From assembly GCF_003362725.1 (NCBI RefSeq), contig NZ_QKTV01000001.1:620001-684000 (forward strand): a DNA stretch of 64,000 nt, in the 5' to 3' direction. Each line of letters begins with the position of its first letter. Position 1 is the stretch's first letter. Origin of the DNA: Winogradskyella aurantiaca. GTDB taxonomy: Bacteria; Bacteroidota; Bacteroidia; Flavobacteriales; Flavobacteriaceae. Below are positions 25,839 through 34,581 of the stretch, piece by piece. The notes beneath the pieces are model-generated. The model made no database searches. It worked only from the letters and a program-made list of their open reading frames with translations, and was not told where the DNA came from. The position numbers were made by a program, and so were the translations under genes.

Positions 25839-27521
25839 ATGCAAAGACTAATTCTATTACTAAGTATTTCATTGATAATGTTGAATTGTAAAGATCAAAA
25901 AAATAAAGACGCAGATTTTGGTGCGGTGGTGGAGCCCTCAGTAGGAGAAACTCCATTTGTTTGGGATGCTGCCAATCTGTACTTCCTACTTACAGATAGA
26001 TTTAATAATGGGGATCCTTCAAATGATGTGAATTTTGATCGTTCTAAGGAAACCGCAGTTTTAAGAGGATTTGAAGGTGGTGACATTAAAGGAATCACAC
26101 AAAAGGTTAAAGAAGGCTACTTTACGGATCTTGGTATTAATGCCATCTGGATGACCCCTATAGTGGAACAGATTCATGGTGGAACCGATGAGGGTACCGG
26201 AGTTACTTATGGGTTTCATGGGTACTGGACCAAAGATTGGACTAAAATTGATCCCAATTTCGGAACTAAAGAAGATCTTCATGAACTAGTTAAAGAGGCA
26301 CATGCAAGAGGGATAAGAATTGTCCTTGATGCCGTTATAAATCACACAGGACCAGTTACCTATAAGGATCCTGTTTGGCCAGAACAATGGGTGCGTACAG
26401 ATAAACAATGTTCTTACGACAATTATGACAATACGGTTAGTTGTACATTGGTAGCCAATCTACCTGATATTAGAACCGAATCCAATGATGACGTAGAATT
26501 ACCACCACAATTAGTTGAAAAATGGAAGGCCGAAGGGCGTTACGAAGAAGAAGTGGCAGAATTAGATGCTTATTTTGATCGCACTGGATATCCAAGAGCT
26601 CCACGATTTTATATTATCAAGTGGTTAACCGATTATATAACGGAGTTTGGTATCGATGGCTACCGCGCCGATACGGTTAAGCATACAGAAGCCTATGTCT
26701 GGCAGGAGTTTAAAGTAGAATGTGATTATGTTTTTGCTCAATTTAAAAAGAACAATCCAGACAAAGTAATGGATGATAATGAATTCTACCTGGTTGGTGA
26801 AGTATATAATTACGGTGTTAGTGGTGGTCAATGGTTTGACTTTGGAGATAAAAAGGTCAACTATTTCGATAATGCTTTTGAGAGTTTAATCAATTTTGAG
26901 TTTAAGTGGAATGCCAAAGAACAGGACTACGAAGCACTGTTTAAAAAGTATACCAGCAGTCTACAAGGTGATCTTAAAGGATATGGCGTTTTAAATTATT
27001 TAAGTTCTCATGATGATGGCAGTCCGTTTGATGCTGAACGTACAAAGACTTATGAGACAGCAACTAAATTACTATTGTCACCAGGAACCTCACAAGTCTA
27101 TTATGGAGACGAATCTGCTCGTCCGCTTATTGTCGAAGGAGCAGAAGGGGATGCCAACTTAAGGTCCTTTATGAATTGGGACAATATTAGTAGAAGTCCA
27201 GAAACCAAAAAAGTACTCGAACACTGGCAAAAGTTAGGAAAATTCAGGAGAGATCACCCAGCTGTTGGGGCGGGTATTCATCAAATGATCACTGGACAGC
27301 CCTACTATTTCTACAGAAGCTATCAGCAAGGTGATTTTAAAGACTTAGTGGTTATTGGAATCGGGGTCCATAAAGGAGCCAAGTCTATCGATGTCTCCAA
27401 ATTATTTAATGACGGTTCGACTTTACGAGATGCCTATTCAAATCAAATAGCTGAGGTTAAAAGTGGACGTGTTACTATAGACTCACCTTTTGATATAGTC
27501 TTACTAGAAACAGTAAATTAA
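25839..27521 (+). CDS. GH13 alpha-amylase lipoprotein (second tandem copy)
   Basis: The 560-residue lipoprotein has a lipobox LIMLNC (about Cys17). The GH13 barrel begins ANLYFLLTDRFNNGDPSND, typical of bacterial alpha-amylases. DAVINHTG is region I, nucleophile Asp278 lies in GIDGYRADTVKH, acid/base Glu321 in LVGEVYNYG, and region IV reads SHD (Asp392) instead of NHD. A small beta domain ends the chain. It is not a close copy of the preceding amylase, so the two probably differ in chain-length preference or products. Its last base overlaps the GH97 start (TTAATGAG). Confidence 0.9.
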   Translation: MQRLILLLSISLIMLNCKDQKNKDADFGAVVEPSVGETPFVWDAANLYFLLTDRFNNGDPSNDVNFDRSKETAVLRGFEGGDIKGITQKVKEGYFTDLGINAIWMTPIVEQIHGGTDEGTGVTYGFHGYWTKDWTKIDPNFGTKEDLHELVKEAHARGIRIVLDAVINHTGPVTYKDPVWPEQWVRTDKQCSYDNYDNTVSCTLVANLPDIRTESNDDVELPPQLVEKWKAEGRYEEEVAELDAYFDRTGYPRAPRFYIIKWLTDYITEFGIDGYRADTVKHTEAYVWQEFKVECDYVFAQFKKNNPDKVMDDNEFYLVGEVYNYGVSGGQWFDFGDKKVNYFDNAFESLINFEFKWNAKEQDYEALFKKYTSSLQGDLKGYGVLNYLSSHDDGSPFDAERTKTYETATKLLLSPGTSQVYYGDESARPLIVEGAEGDANLRSFMNWDNISRSPETKKVLEHWQKLGKFRRDHPAVGAGIHQMITGQPYYFYRSYQQGDFKDLVVIGIGVHKGAKSIDVSKLFNDGSTLRDAYSNQIAEVKSGRVTIDSPFDIVLLETVN

Positions 27522-29644
27522 TGAGAATCAAAATTCTGTCCTTATTAGTTGCAGTTGCGTTAATAGCTTGCGCTGGGACAAACAGTGAACAAGATACTAT
27601 TAAAGTGAATTCTCCAAGTGGCAACATCGCTGTTGAGTTCAATATTAATACCAAGGGTAGGCCATATTATACAGTGAGATTTAATAATTCAGTCGCTATT
27701 GACACTAGTTACCTTGGATTTGAATTTGAAGGGTCTGAACCCATTAAGTCTGGAATTAAGGTGTTATCTGCCAAGATTACAGCTCATGATGAATCATGGG
27801 AAATGCCATGGGGTGAGCAAAGAGTTGTTGCTAATAGGTACAATGAACTCCGTATACTGCTTAAAGAGGAAAAGGATGAAGAAAGAGCATTATTCGTGGT
27901 GTTTAAGGCTTATGACGATGGAATTGGATTTAGGTACGAATTCCCAGAACAAGATAATTGGACCGAAGCTCGAATTGCCGAGGAACTCACGGAGTTTAAC
28001 CTAACAGAAGACTATAAAACTTTTTGGATTCCAGGAGACTGGGACATCTATGAACATTTGTATAGTACTACAAAGTTTTCTGAAATAGATGCTCAAAGTT
28101 ATATTGAGCGTACCAATCTTGCTCAAAGTTATATTCCGGGGAATGCTGTAAATACTCCTGTTACTATGGTTGGGGAGTCAGGAATTCATTTAAGCTTCCA
28201 CGAAGCTGCGTTAATCGATTATGCAGGGATGACGCTTCAAGTTGACACAGATAATCTGAGATTAACAAGTAATCTTGTCGGTTCGGAGAATACAAGCTAC
28301 AAAGTATTTAAGAAATTACCATTTGAAACGCCTTGGCGTACCATTCAAATTACGGATAAGGCATCTGATTTAATAGCATCTAATCTTATTGTAAATCTTA
28401 ATGAGCCTAATAAGATAGGAGATGTCTCTTGGTTTACACCAATGAAATATACCGGTGTTTGGTGGGAGATGCATTTAGGAAAGTCTTCCTGGGACTACGG
28501 TATGGAAATGATTAATGGTAAATGGGTTGATACTGGAAAAGCGCATGGAAAACACGGAGCAACTACTGAGAACGTAAAGTCATTTATAGACTTTTCTGCT
28601 GCCAATAATATTGGCGGAGTACTTGTAGAAGGTTGGAATACTGGCTGGGAGCGCTGGATAGGATTTGAGGACCGTGAGGGGGTATTTGATTTTATCACCC
28701 CGTATCCCGATTATGATCTGGAAGAAGTAACTAGTTATGCTGCCCAAAAGGGTGTGGAAATTATAATGCACCATGAAACCTCTGCAGCTACTCAAACTTA
28801 TGAACAACAACAGGACACAGCCTATGCCCTTATGAATCATTATGGAATGCATGCTGTGAAATCTGGATATGTTGGTAAAATTCTTCCAAAAGGGGAGTAC
28901 CATCATGGTCAGTATATGGTTAACCAATACAACAATGCAGCTATCAAGGCTGCCACCTATGAGGTGGCTGTAAATGCCCACGAACCAATTAAAGCAACTG
29001 GTTTGAGACGTACCTATCCTAATATCATTTCCAGAGAAGGATTAAGAGGTCAGGAATTTAATGCTTGGTCTGGTGATGGGGGTAACCCACCTGAACATTT
29101 ACCCATTGTTGCATTTACCAGAATGCTGGCAGGTCCCATTGATTTTACACCGGGAGTTTTTAATATTAAATTCAACGAATATCGTGAGGACAACCAAGTC
29201 AATACTACATTAGCGCAGCAATTGGCACTCTATGTCGTTATCTATAGTCCGGTACAAATGGCAGCCGATCTAGTAGAACATTATGAAGCTAACCCAAGAG
29301 CCTTACAGTTTATAAAAGATGTTGGAGTAGATTGGGAGCAGACAATGGTTTTAGATGGTGCGGTTGGAGATTATGTTGCAATAGCTCGAGAAGAAAGGGA
29401 AACAGGTAACTGGTTTGTTGGTGGGATAACGGATGAGAATGGCAGAACAATGACATTGGATTTTAGTTTTTTAGATAAAGAGGAGTCCTACAAGGCCACG
29501 ATATATAAGGATGGACCTTTAGCACATTGGGATGATAATCCATTAGATCTTAAAATCGAAACCGTTGAAATATCCAGTGATTCTGCCCTAGATATTGTTT
29601 TGGCTTCTGGCGGTGGTTTTGCGATTAGCATGCAAAAAATATAA
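27521..29644 (+). CDS. susB: SusB-like GH97 alpha-glucosidase
   Basis: The 707-residue lipoprotein (ALIAC at about Cys17) belongs to GH97, calcium-dependent glycosidases first described as SusB. Glu419 (MHHETSAA), Glu488 (AHEPIKATGLRRTYPN) and Glu512 (GQEFNAW) have the same spacing (69 and 24 residues) as Glu439, Glu508 and Glu532 of B. thetaiotaomicron SusB. This supports the inverting alpha-glucosidase subgroup rather than the retaining alpha-galactosidases. It is the last gene of the operon and overlaps the previous stop by one base. A 15-bp direct repeat lies within it (28091 and 28121). Confidence 0.94.
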   Translation: MRIKILSLLVAVALIACAGTNSEQDTIKVNSPSGNIAVEFNINTKGRPYYTVRFNNSVAIDTSYLGFEFEGSEPIKSGIKVLSAKITAHDESWEMPWGEQRVVANRYNELRILLKEEKDEERALFVVFKAYDDGIGFRYEFPEQDNWTEARIAEELTEFNLTEDYKTFWIPGDWDIYEHLYSTTKFSEIDAQSYIERTNLAQSYIPGNAVNTPVTMVGESGIHLSFHEAALIDYAGMTLQVDTDNLRLTSNLVGSENTSYKVFKKLPFETPWRTIQITDKASDLIASNLIVNLNEPNKIGDVSWFTPMKYTGVWWEMHLGKSSWDYGMEMINGKWVDTGKAHGKHGATTENVKSFIDFSAANNIGGVLVEGWNTGWERWIGFEDREGVFDFITPYPDYDLEEVTSYAAQKGVEIIMHHETSAATQTYEQQQDTAYALMNHYGMHAVKSGYVGKILPKGEYHHGQYMVNQYNNAAIKAATYEVAVNAHEPIKATGLRRTYPNIISREGLRGQEFNAWSGDGGNPPEHLPIVAFTRMLAGPIDFTPGVFNIKFNEYREDNQVNTTLAQQLALYVVIYSPVQMAADLVEHYEANPRALQFIKDVGVDWEQTMVLDGAVGDYVAIAREERETGNWFVGGITDENGRTMTLDFSFLDKEESYKATIYKDGPLAHWDDNPLDLKIETVEISSDSALDIVLASGGGFAISMQKI

Positions 29645-29742
29645 CAAATCTTTCGGATAATATTCCTGAAATTTAAGTCCAGGATTGAGTAACATTTATA
29701 GTGTAATGTCGTCTTGTTTTTATCGACTAAACGCATAATTTA

Positions 29743-29750
29743 TACCTTTG
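29743..29750 (+). promoter_or_regulatory. -7 promoter element of the GAF-protein gene
   Basis: TACCTTTG matches TAnnTTTG exactly and lies 12 bases before the ATG at 29763. No well-spaced -33 TTG is seen; the nearest is 26 bases upstream. The transcript would have a very short leader. Confidence 0.45.
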
Positions 29751-29762
29751 ACCAATCTTTTC

Positions 29763-32150
29763 ATGGATATTTTGGATATCAACGATAACATAGAATCACC
29801 TTTAAACCTAAAGGTTAGCTTTAATGGATTGTTGGAGCGTTATGAGCGTTTGGCAAAGAGTAACAACCCTGTAGAGGTTGAAAATGCCAAGCGCGTAATT
29901 GCCATTGCTGAAGCCAATCCTATTTTGCGAGATGGATTCTCAGAACTTTCCATTTTGGATGAGTATGAGACAGAAATCAAAGAAATCCTTAGGGACACGT
30001 TTGATCCATTATTGACAGCGAACGAAATTAAAACAGCATCTGTTCCGTTTCACAATGTTATATTTAATGCATCGGAACGGTTTAAAAGTATCATTGAAGC
30101 AGCCGGCGACAATTTTGAATTAGAGATCCAAAATATGCCTATGGATCGCATGTACATTATTGCATGTACCGTTATATTAACGCGATGCTATCGCTATAAT
30201 TTTAACTTTAAGCGTCCCTTCTTTTACGAAATTCCTGATGCAGCGGGCATAAAGCGTTTTTATAAAATCCTTTACAATGCTGATTTTATTGATATTATTC
30301 CAAAGGCTTCAGCTCCAAGGCTGACCGAAAAAGATATTGAGGTATTACTCGATAATTTTGATGACCTGGATCTTTGGAAAGCGAAGTTTCCACCCAACTC
30401 CTATGATTTTAAAGGCTTTGTTATTTCCAACATATTTGATGTGACTGACGATCAGTCCATATCTAATATTAAATCCAGCCTTATAGATATAAATAAGCGT
30501 AACGATGAGGTCATGGCCGACCTGCATGAAGCCTTTAGCTCTCTTATGGGAGTTAAGAATATTAAGGTTGGTTTTTCAATGTTTAACGAAGAAACCAAAT
30601 CTTTTGAACGTATTAAAGGAGAGGGTGTTCAAAGCTTTGTTTTAAATGGCAAAGAAATGGTGGGCTGCGATGCTGCATTCTGCGAAAGATCCTATAAGGC
30701 TATTCATTCAGGTAGCGATTTTTTCTCTGTGTCAGATGTGGATCTTTATTATGAAATGTCTAAAGGTAGGGCTCCGCAATACCAAATATTAAAAGAACAA
30801 GGCTTTAAGAGCGCAATTATTGCTCCAATAGCTAATCAAAATGAACTATTGGGAATATTGGAATTGGTTTCTTACCAACCTAGAGCACTCAATAGTTTAA
30901 ATGCAAATAAACTGATTGATATTATGCCATTCATCTTAATGGCAGTAGAACGAATCAAACGTGAAGAAGAGAATTTGGTAGAGGCAATTATACAGCAAGA
31001 GTGCACCTCTATTCATTCGAGTGTACATTGGCGTTTCGCTGAAGAAGCTAAAAATTTTATTCATACCGTTGCCGAAACAGGTGAAAAGCCCATATTTCGC
31101 AAAATTAGTTTTGATAATGTTTATCCTCTATTTGGACAAATTGACGTTAAAGGTTCATCACAGGCTAGGAATACAGCAACCCAAAGAGATTTAAATCTGC
31201 AGTTATCCTTAGCTCAAGATATCGTTGAGAAGGCTTTAGAGATTAAATACCTACCAATTTATGAGCAGACTAAATTTCAAATAAAGGAGTATGTGGTCAT
31301 GCTTGAAAAGAGCTTTAAAGTTGATAGTGAGCATGAAATTTCAAACTTTCTGAGAGAAGAGGTAAATCCAGTTTTAAGGTTGATTAATAAAAATGTTGAG
31401 ACTTTGAAAGATCGAATAGATGATTACTTCAATCGTATTGATGAAGATCTTGAGGTTATTTATTTCTATCGAAGAGATTATGATGAAACCATCAGAATGA
31501 TTAATAATAACATGGCAGCTATGCTTGATGACAAGCAGGAAGAAGCTCAGGCCGTGTATCCTCACTACTATGAGCGATTTAAGACTGATGGGGTAGAGCA
31601 TAATATGTATATAGGTGAATCCATCACCAAGGAAGACAGCTTTAGCCCAATATTGTTGTATAATCTAAGGTTATGGCAGCTACAGGTAATGGTTGAAATG
31701 GAGAATGAATATTATCAAAATCAAGACCAATATCCTGTTGCTTTAGATGTGGCCTCAATGGTATTAGTATTTAACCAGCCACTATCAATACGATTTAGGC
31801 AAGATGAGAAGCGCTTTGATGTCGACGGAACTTACAATGCTAGATATGAAGTGGTTAAAAAACGAGTTGATAAGGCTTACATCAAGGGTACTACTAAACG
31901 TGCTACGGTTAAGGGTAAACTAACGATTATCTATTCTCAAAAAGAGGACGAACTTGAGTACGTGCGCTACATCAAATTCATGCAGTCCAAAAATATGCTG
32001 GATAATGATCTTGAATTTCTTGAATTGGAAGATTTACAAGGTGTGACAGGCTTAAAAGCCTTGAGAGTTAGTATTCTTTATCACAAGGATTCTGAAGATA
32101 AAAACTTCTATACCTATCAGGATCTAATGGATACTATTAGGCACGATTAA
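29763..32150 (+). CDS. GAF-domain protein of unknown function
   Basis: The 795-residue soluble protein has no signal peptide. Residues about 263-397 look like a GAF sensory domain (VGFSMFNEETKSFERIKG ... SAIIAPIANQNELLGILEL). The flanking N-terminal 260 and C-terminal 400 residues are mostly helical and match no family I recognise. No kinase, cyclase, HTH or GGDEF motif is present. The frame is also open from TTG at 29748, but ATG 29763 gives a normal start and follows the promoter element better. It converges on the HD/PycTM gene, overlapping it by 14 bases at the 3' ends. It could bind a small ligand, but its output is unknown. Confidence 0.8.
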   Translation: MDILDINDNIESPLNLKVSFNGLLERYERLAKSNNPVEVENAKRVIAIAEANPILRDGFSELSILDEYETEIKEILRDTFDPLLTANEIKTASVPFHNVIFNASERFKSIIEAAGDNFELEIQNMPMDRMYIIACTVILTRCYRYNFNFKRPFFYEIPDAAGIKRFYKILYNADFIDIIPKASAPRLTEKDIEVLLDNFDDLDLWKAKFPPNSYDFKGFVISNIFDVTDDQSISNIKSSLIDINKRNDEVMADLHEAFSSLMGVKNIKVGFSMFNEETKSFERIKGEGVQSFVLNGKEMVGCDAAFCERSYKAIHSGSDFFSVSDVDLYYEMSKGRAPQYQILKEQGFKSAIIAPIANQNELLGILELVSYQPRALNSLNANKLIDIMPFILMAVERIKREEENLVEAIIQQECTSIHSSVHWRFAEEAKNFIHTVAETGEKPIFRKISFDNVYPLFGQIDVKGSSQARNTATQRDLNLQLSLAQDIVEKALEIKYLPIYEQTKFQIKEYVVMLEKSFKVDSEHEISNFLREEVNPVLRLINKNVETLKDRIDDYFNRIDEDLEVIYFYRRDYDETIRMINNNMAAMLDDKQEEAQAVYPHYYERFKTDGVEHNMYIGESITKEDSFSPILLYNLRLWQLQVMVEMENEYYQNQDQYPVALDVASMVLVFNQPLSIRFRQDEKRFDVDGTYNARYEVVKKRVDKAYIKGTTKRATVKGKLTIIYSQKEDELEYVRYIKFMQSKNMLDNDLEFLELEDLQGVTGLKALRVSILYHKDSEDKNFYTYQDLMDTIRHD

Positions 32151-33420
32151 TAAAGGTATGCCCCTGGGACCACTCAATTTTTTGCAAATTTAACAATGCT
32201 TGGTCGGCTGAACTATGATGACCCTGTTGCTTGAATGAAAAGGCAAAGGCAACAATGGAAATAATCATACCTACCATAAAAACAGTATAGGTATTCCTAA
32301 GAATTCTGTACTTTCTATCTAGAACCTTACCAAGGAAATAGAGATCCTTAGTCAAGGAATTATAGACGTACTCCTTGTCATTAAGCATCTCATTAATAGC
32401 CCATTGGTACTCATCCAATTTCATTTTATGAAAGTTGCCAAAGAATGTAAGATTAACACGCTTTTGTTCCACATCTTCCTTGGTAAACTGACCTCTGGTG
32501 ACATTTGGTCTTGTAGCGATAATAGACATAACCATGGATATCACACTAAATGTTATGAAGATGACCGTTGGCCAAATCAGGTAGGCATTTGACGGGTTGT
32601 CAAGTTTAGAAATTAAATTAGAAAGTACTAAGGAAATAATTATCGCATTTACGGAGAGCAAAATATTTGCCTTAGTATCTGCAATGTCGCTAAGTTTTAT
32701 ATGGTTTCTTAATGCGACTCTGTAGAAGGTTTGTATACTCCTGTCAGGATTAGCACTCTTATACTGATCTTTATATTGCGCTTTGTATTTAGACTTTAAT
32801 TTTTCTAATTCTTTCTTTTTCTGTCGTTTGGCGTTTTTATCAATTAATGATGCTAATATTTCATCTTTTTTCGGTTGCCAATGCTTTTTAGCATAGGGTG
32901 AATAGAATTGATGTACATCTCTTAAAACGCGTATGTTTTCTTCTCTCCATTGAGCAGGGCTATATTTTTTAAGGTCGTGTAGTTCCAGCTCAATTCTTAG
33001 ATATTCACTTGCTTCTTCAAAATAAGGTTTGGCAAAATGAGAGGCATCGGCATCCCGTATAATTTCTTCAAGATTATTGGTAGGTTCTGCATCAAAGACA
33101 GTTGCCATAATACAATCTGAAACCTTTTTTATAATGCTGTCATCCACGGCATGTGCCTTGAGAAATGGAACGGCAATCTTGACGCTGTTTACTTCATGGT
33201 TATCACAGCCCTTAGTATATCCAATATCGTGCAACCAAGCAGTTAATTTAAGAACCAATGTGTCCTCTTCAGATAATTCACTATTTTCAATAATCTCAAC
33301 CGTACTTTTGTAGACGCGTTCAGTGTGAGTATAATTGTGATATAAAAAGGTCTGATGCAGTTCGTTTTTTAGCAGGTTTGAAACAAATGCTTGAGTTTCT
33401 TTTAGAAGCGCTTCGGCCAT
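32137..33420 (-). CDS. HD-domain phosphohydrolase fused to a Pycsar-effector-like (PycTM/DUF5706) membrane domain
   Basis: The 427-residue protein has two modules. Residues about 5-165 are an HD-superfamily phosphohydrolase: His32 area, the HD pair in TAWLHDIGYTKG (His65, Asp66), DNHEVNS, and DADASHF around residue 124. After a charged, probably coiled-coil linker (about 185-222), residues about 225-400 carry the PycTM signature RNHIKLSDIADTKANILLSV. They include membrane segments at about 241-265, 280-302 and 378-396. In Pycsar defence, PycTM proteins are membrane effectors triggered by cCMP or cUMP. The fused HD domain could degrade such a nucleotide. No cyclase is next to it. The TTG at 33426 is a less likely start. 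Confidence 0.85.
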   Translation of the reverse strand: MAEALLKETQAFVSNLLKNELHQTFLYHNYTHTERVYKSTVEIIENSELSEEDTLVLKLTAWLHDIGYTKGCDNHEVNSVKIAVPFLKAHAVDDSIIKKVSDCIMATVFDAEPTNNLEEIIRDADASHFAKPYFEEASEYLRIELELHDLKKYSPAQWREENIRVLRDVHQFYSPYAKKHWQPKKDEILASLIDKNAKRQKKKELEKLKSKYKAQYKDQYKSANPDRSIQTFYRVALRNHIKLSDIADTKANILLSVNAIIISLVLSNLISKLDNPSNAYLIWPTVIFITFSVISMVMSIIATRPNVTRGQFTKEDVEQKRVNLTFFGNFHKMKLDEYQWAINEMLNDKEYVYNSLTKDLYFLGKVLDRKYRILRNTYTVFMVGMIISIVAFAFSFKQQGHHSSADQALLNLQKIEWSQGHTFINRA

Positions 33421-33453
33421 ATGCAATGTGGATTTTAAAGATGTTGAAAATTA

Positions 33454-33461
33454 CAAAAATA
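33454..33461 (-). promoter_or_regulatory. Possible -7 element for the HD/PycTM gene
   Basis: The minus strand reads TATTTTTG, an exact TAnnTTTG match, 33 bases upstream of the ATG at 33420. No correctly spaced -33 TTG is visible, so the call is weak. The rest of the 170-bp divergent gap to msrB shows nothing else clear. Confidence 0.35.
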
Positions 33462-33590
33462 TAAAGACTTAACATTTTGTTAGTGACCCTACTTAAGGTC
33501 AAGTCGTATTTTTATAAACCAGACACATGGTGTTATGAAACCACCAGTTTGTCGACAAAAGATTGCTATCATTTCATTAAAAATTAGAAC

Positions 33591-34040
33591 ATGCTAAACT
33601 GGAAATATATAATTTATTTTGCAGTTAATGGAAATCCAATTCCAGACAGACGGGTCGAAAAATCCGAGGAAGAATGGAAAGCACTCCTCACTCCTGATCA
33701 GTATCGGATCACGCGCTTAAAAGGTACAGAAATGGCTTTTTCGGGTGCTTTTTGTAGCAGCTATGACGCTGGGGTGTACAGCTGTATATGCTGTAATACA
33801 GAACTATTTGATTCTACCATAAAGTACGACTCAAGTTCGGGTTGGCCAAGTTTTACCCAACCCATAAAAGAAAATGCTATCAAGTATGACAAAGACACTT
33901 CTCATGGGATGGTGCGTGTTGAGATCATGTGTAATACATGTGATGCTCATTTAGGTCATATATTTCCCGATGGCCCAGAGCCCAGTGGCTTGCGGTATTG
34001 TGTCAATTCAGAATCGATTAAAATTAAAACTGATGAGTAA
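33591..34040 (+). CDS. msrB: Peptide-methionine (R)-S-oxide reductase
   Basis: MsrB reduces R-methionine sulfoxide in proteins. The 149-residue protein has no signal peptide. It has the two zinc-binding pairs, CICC (Cys65 and Cys68) and CNTC (Cys114 and Cys117). The catalytic Cys137 lies in GLRYCVNSESI, the standard MsrB end. SSSGWPSFTQP and DAHLGHIFPDGP are conserved substrate-pocket motifs. Cys55 is a candidate resolving residue. It starts a tight run with msrA and selO, and msrA begins inside its last codons. Confidence 0.95.
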   Translation: MLNWKYIIYFAVNGNPIPDRRVEKSEEEWKALLTPDQYRITRLKGTEMAFSGAFCSSYDAGVYSCICCNTELFDSTIKYDSSSGWPSFTQPIKENAIKYDKDTSHGMVRVEIMCNTCDAHLGHIFPDGPEPSGLRYCVNSESIKIKTDE

Positions 34041-34581
34041 CATAAAAACAGCTATCGTAGGAGGAGGGTGCTTTTGGTGTACTGAGGCGGTTTTTCAAGA
34101 AGTAAATGGTGTACTTGAAGTGGAATCTGGATATTCTGGAGGAACGGTGCCAGGTCGTCCCACTTATAGGGAGATATGTTCTGGATTAACGGGTCATGCA
34201 GAAGTCGTTAAACTTACTTTCGATCAAAATATCATTAGTTATGCTGATATCTTAATCATATTTATGACAACACATGATCCGACGACCTTAAACAGACAGG
34301 GGGCCGATGTTGGTACTCAGTACAGATCTGTGATCTTTTATCAGAACCAAGAAGAAAAGAAAACAGCAGAAGCGGTCTTAAAAGAACTCAATCCATATTA
34401 TGAAGGAAAGATCGTGACAGAACTGTCACCTTTGGATACCTATTTTAAGGCAGAAGAGGAGCATCAGAATTATTATAGACAACATACACAGCAAGGCTAT
34501 TGCAGTTATGTGATTACACCAAAACTACAGAAGCTAAGGAAATTACATGCCGATAAGCTTAAAATAGCTGCGACTGAATGA
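34033..34581 (+). CDS. msrA: Peptide-methionine (S)-S-oxide reductase
   Basis: MsrA reduces S-methionine sulfoxide, complementing the stereospecificity of MsrB. The 182-residue protein begins MSNIKTAIVGGGCFWCTEAVF, with catalytic Cys13 in the GCFW motif. GYSGG, GHAEVV and YRSVIFYQN are further family motifs. An upstream in-frame ATG at 33970 lies deep inside msrB and would add 21 residues without family support. The ATG at 34033 overlaps the msrB stop by eight bases and is the correct start. The gene overlaps selO by four bases (ATGA). Confidence 0.96.
   Translation: MSNIKTAIVGGGCFWCTEAVFQEVNGVLEVESGYSGGTVPGRPTYREICSGLTGHAEVVKLTFDQNIISYADILIIFMTTHDPTTLNRQGADVGTQYRSVIFYQNQEEKKTAEAVLKELNPYYEGKIVTELSPLDTYFKAEEEHQNYYRQHTQQGYCSYVITPKLQKLRKLHADKLKIAATE

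Noticed and set aside
28580-28981. Minus-strand open frame of 133 codons inside the GH97 gene
   Set aside because: It lies antisense to the catalytic region of SusB-like GH97 and shows no protein features.
29748-29762. TTG start five codons upstream for the GAF protein
   Set aside because: It overlaps the -7 promoter element TACCTTTG, and ATG 29763 is available.
29763-33420. A complete Pycsar or CBASS defence system
   Set aside because: Only the effector-like membrane domain and a GAF protein are present. No nucleotide cyclase or CD-NTase motif is found in the neighbouring genes.
33970-34032. Longer msrA start inside msrB
   Set aside because: The extra 21 residues lie in the msrB coding region and have no MsrA family support. 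ATG 34033 precedes the conserved GGGCFWC motif properly.
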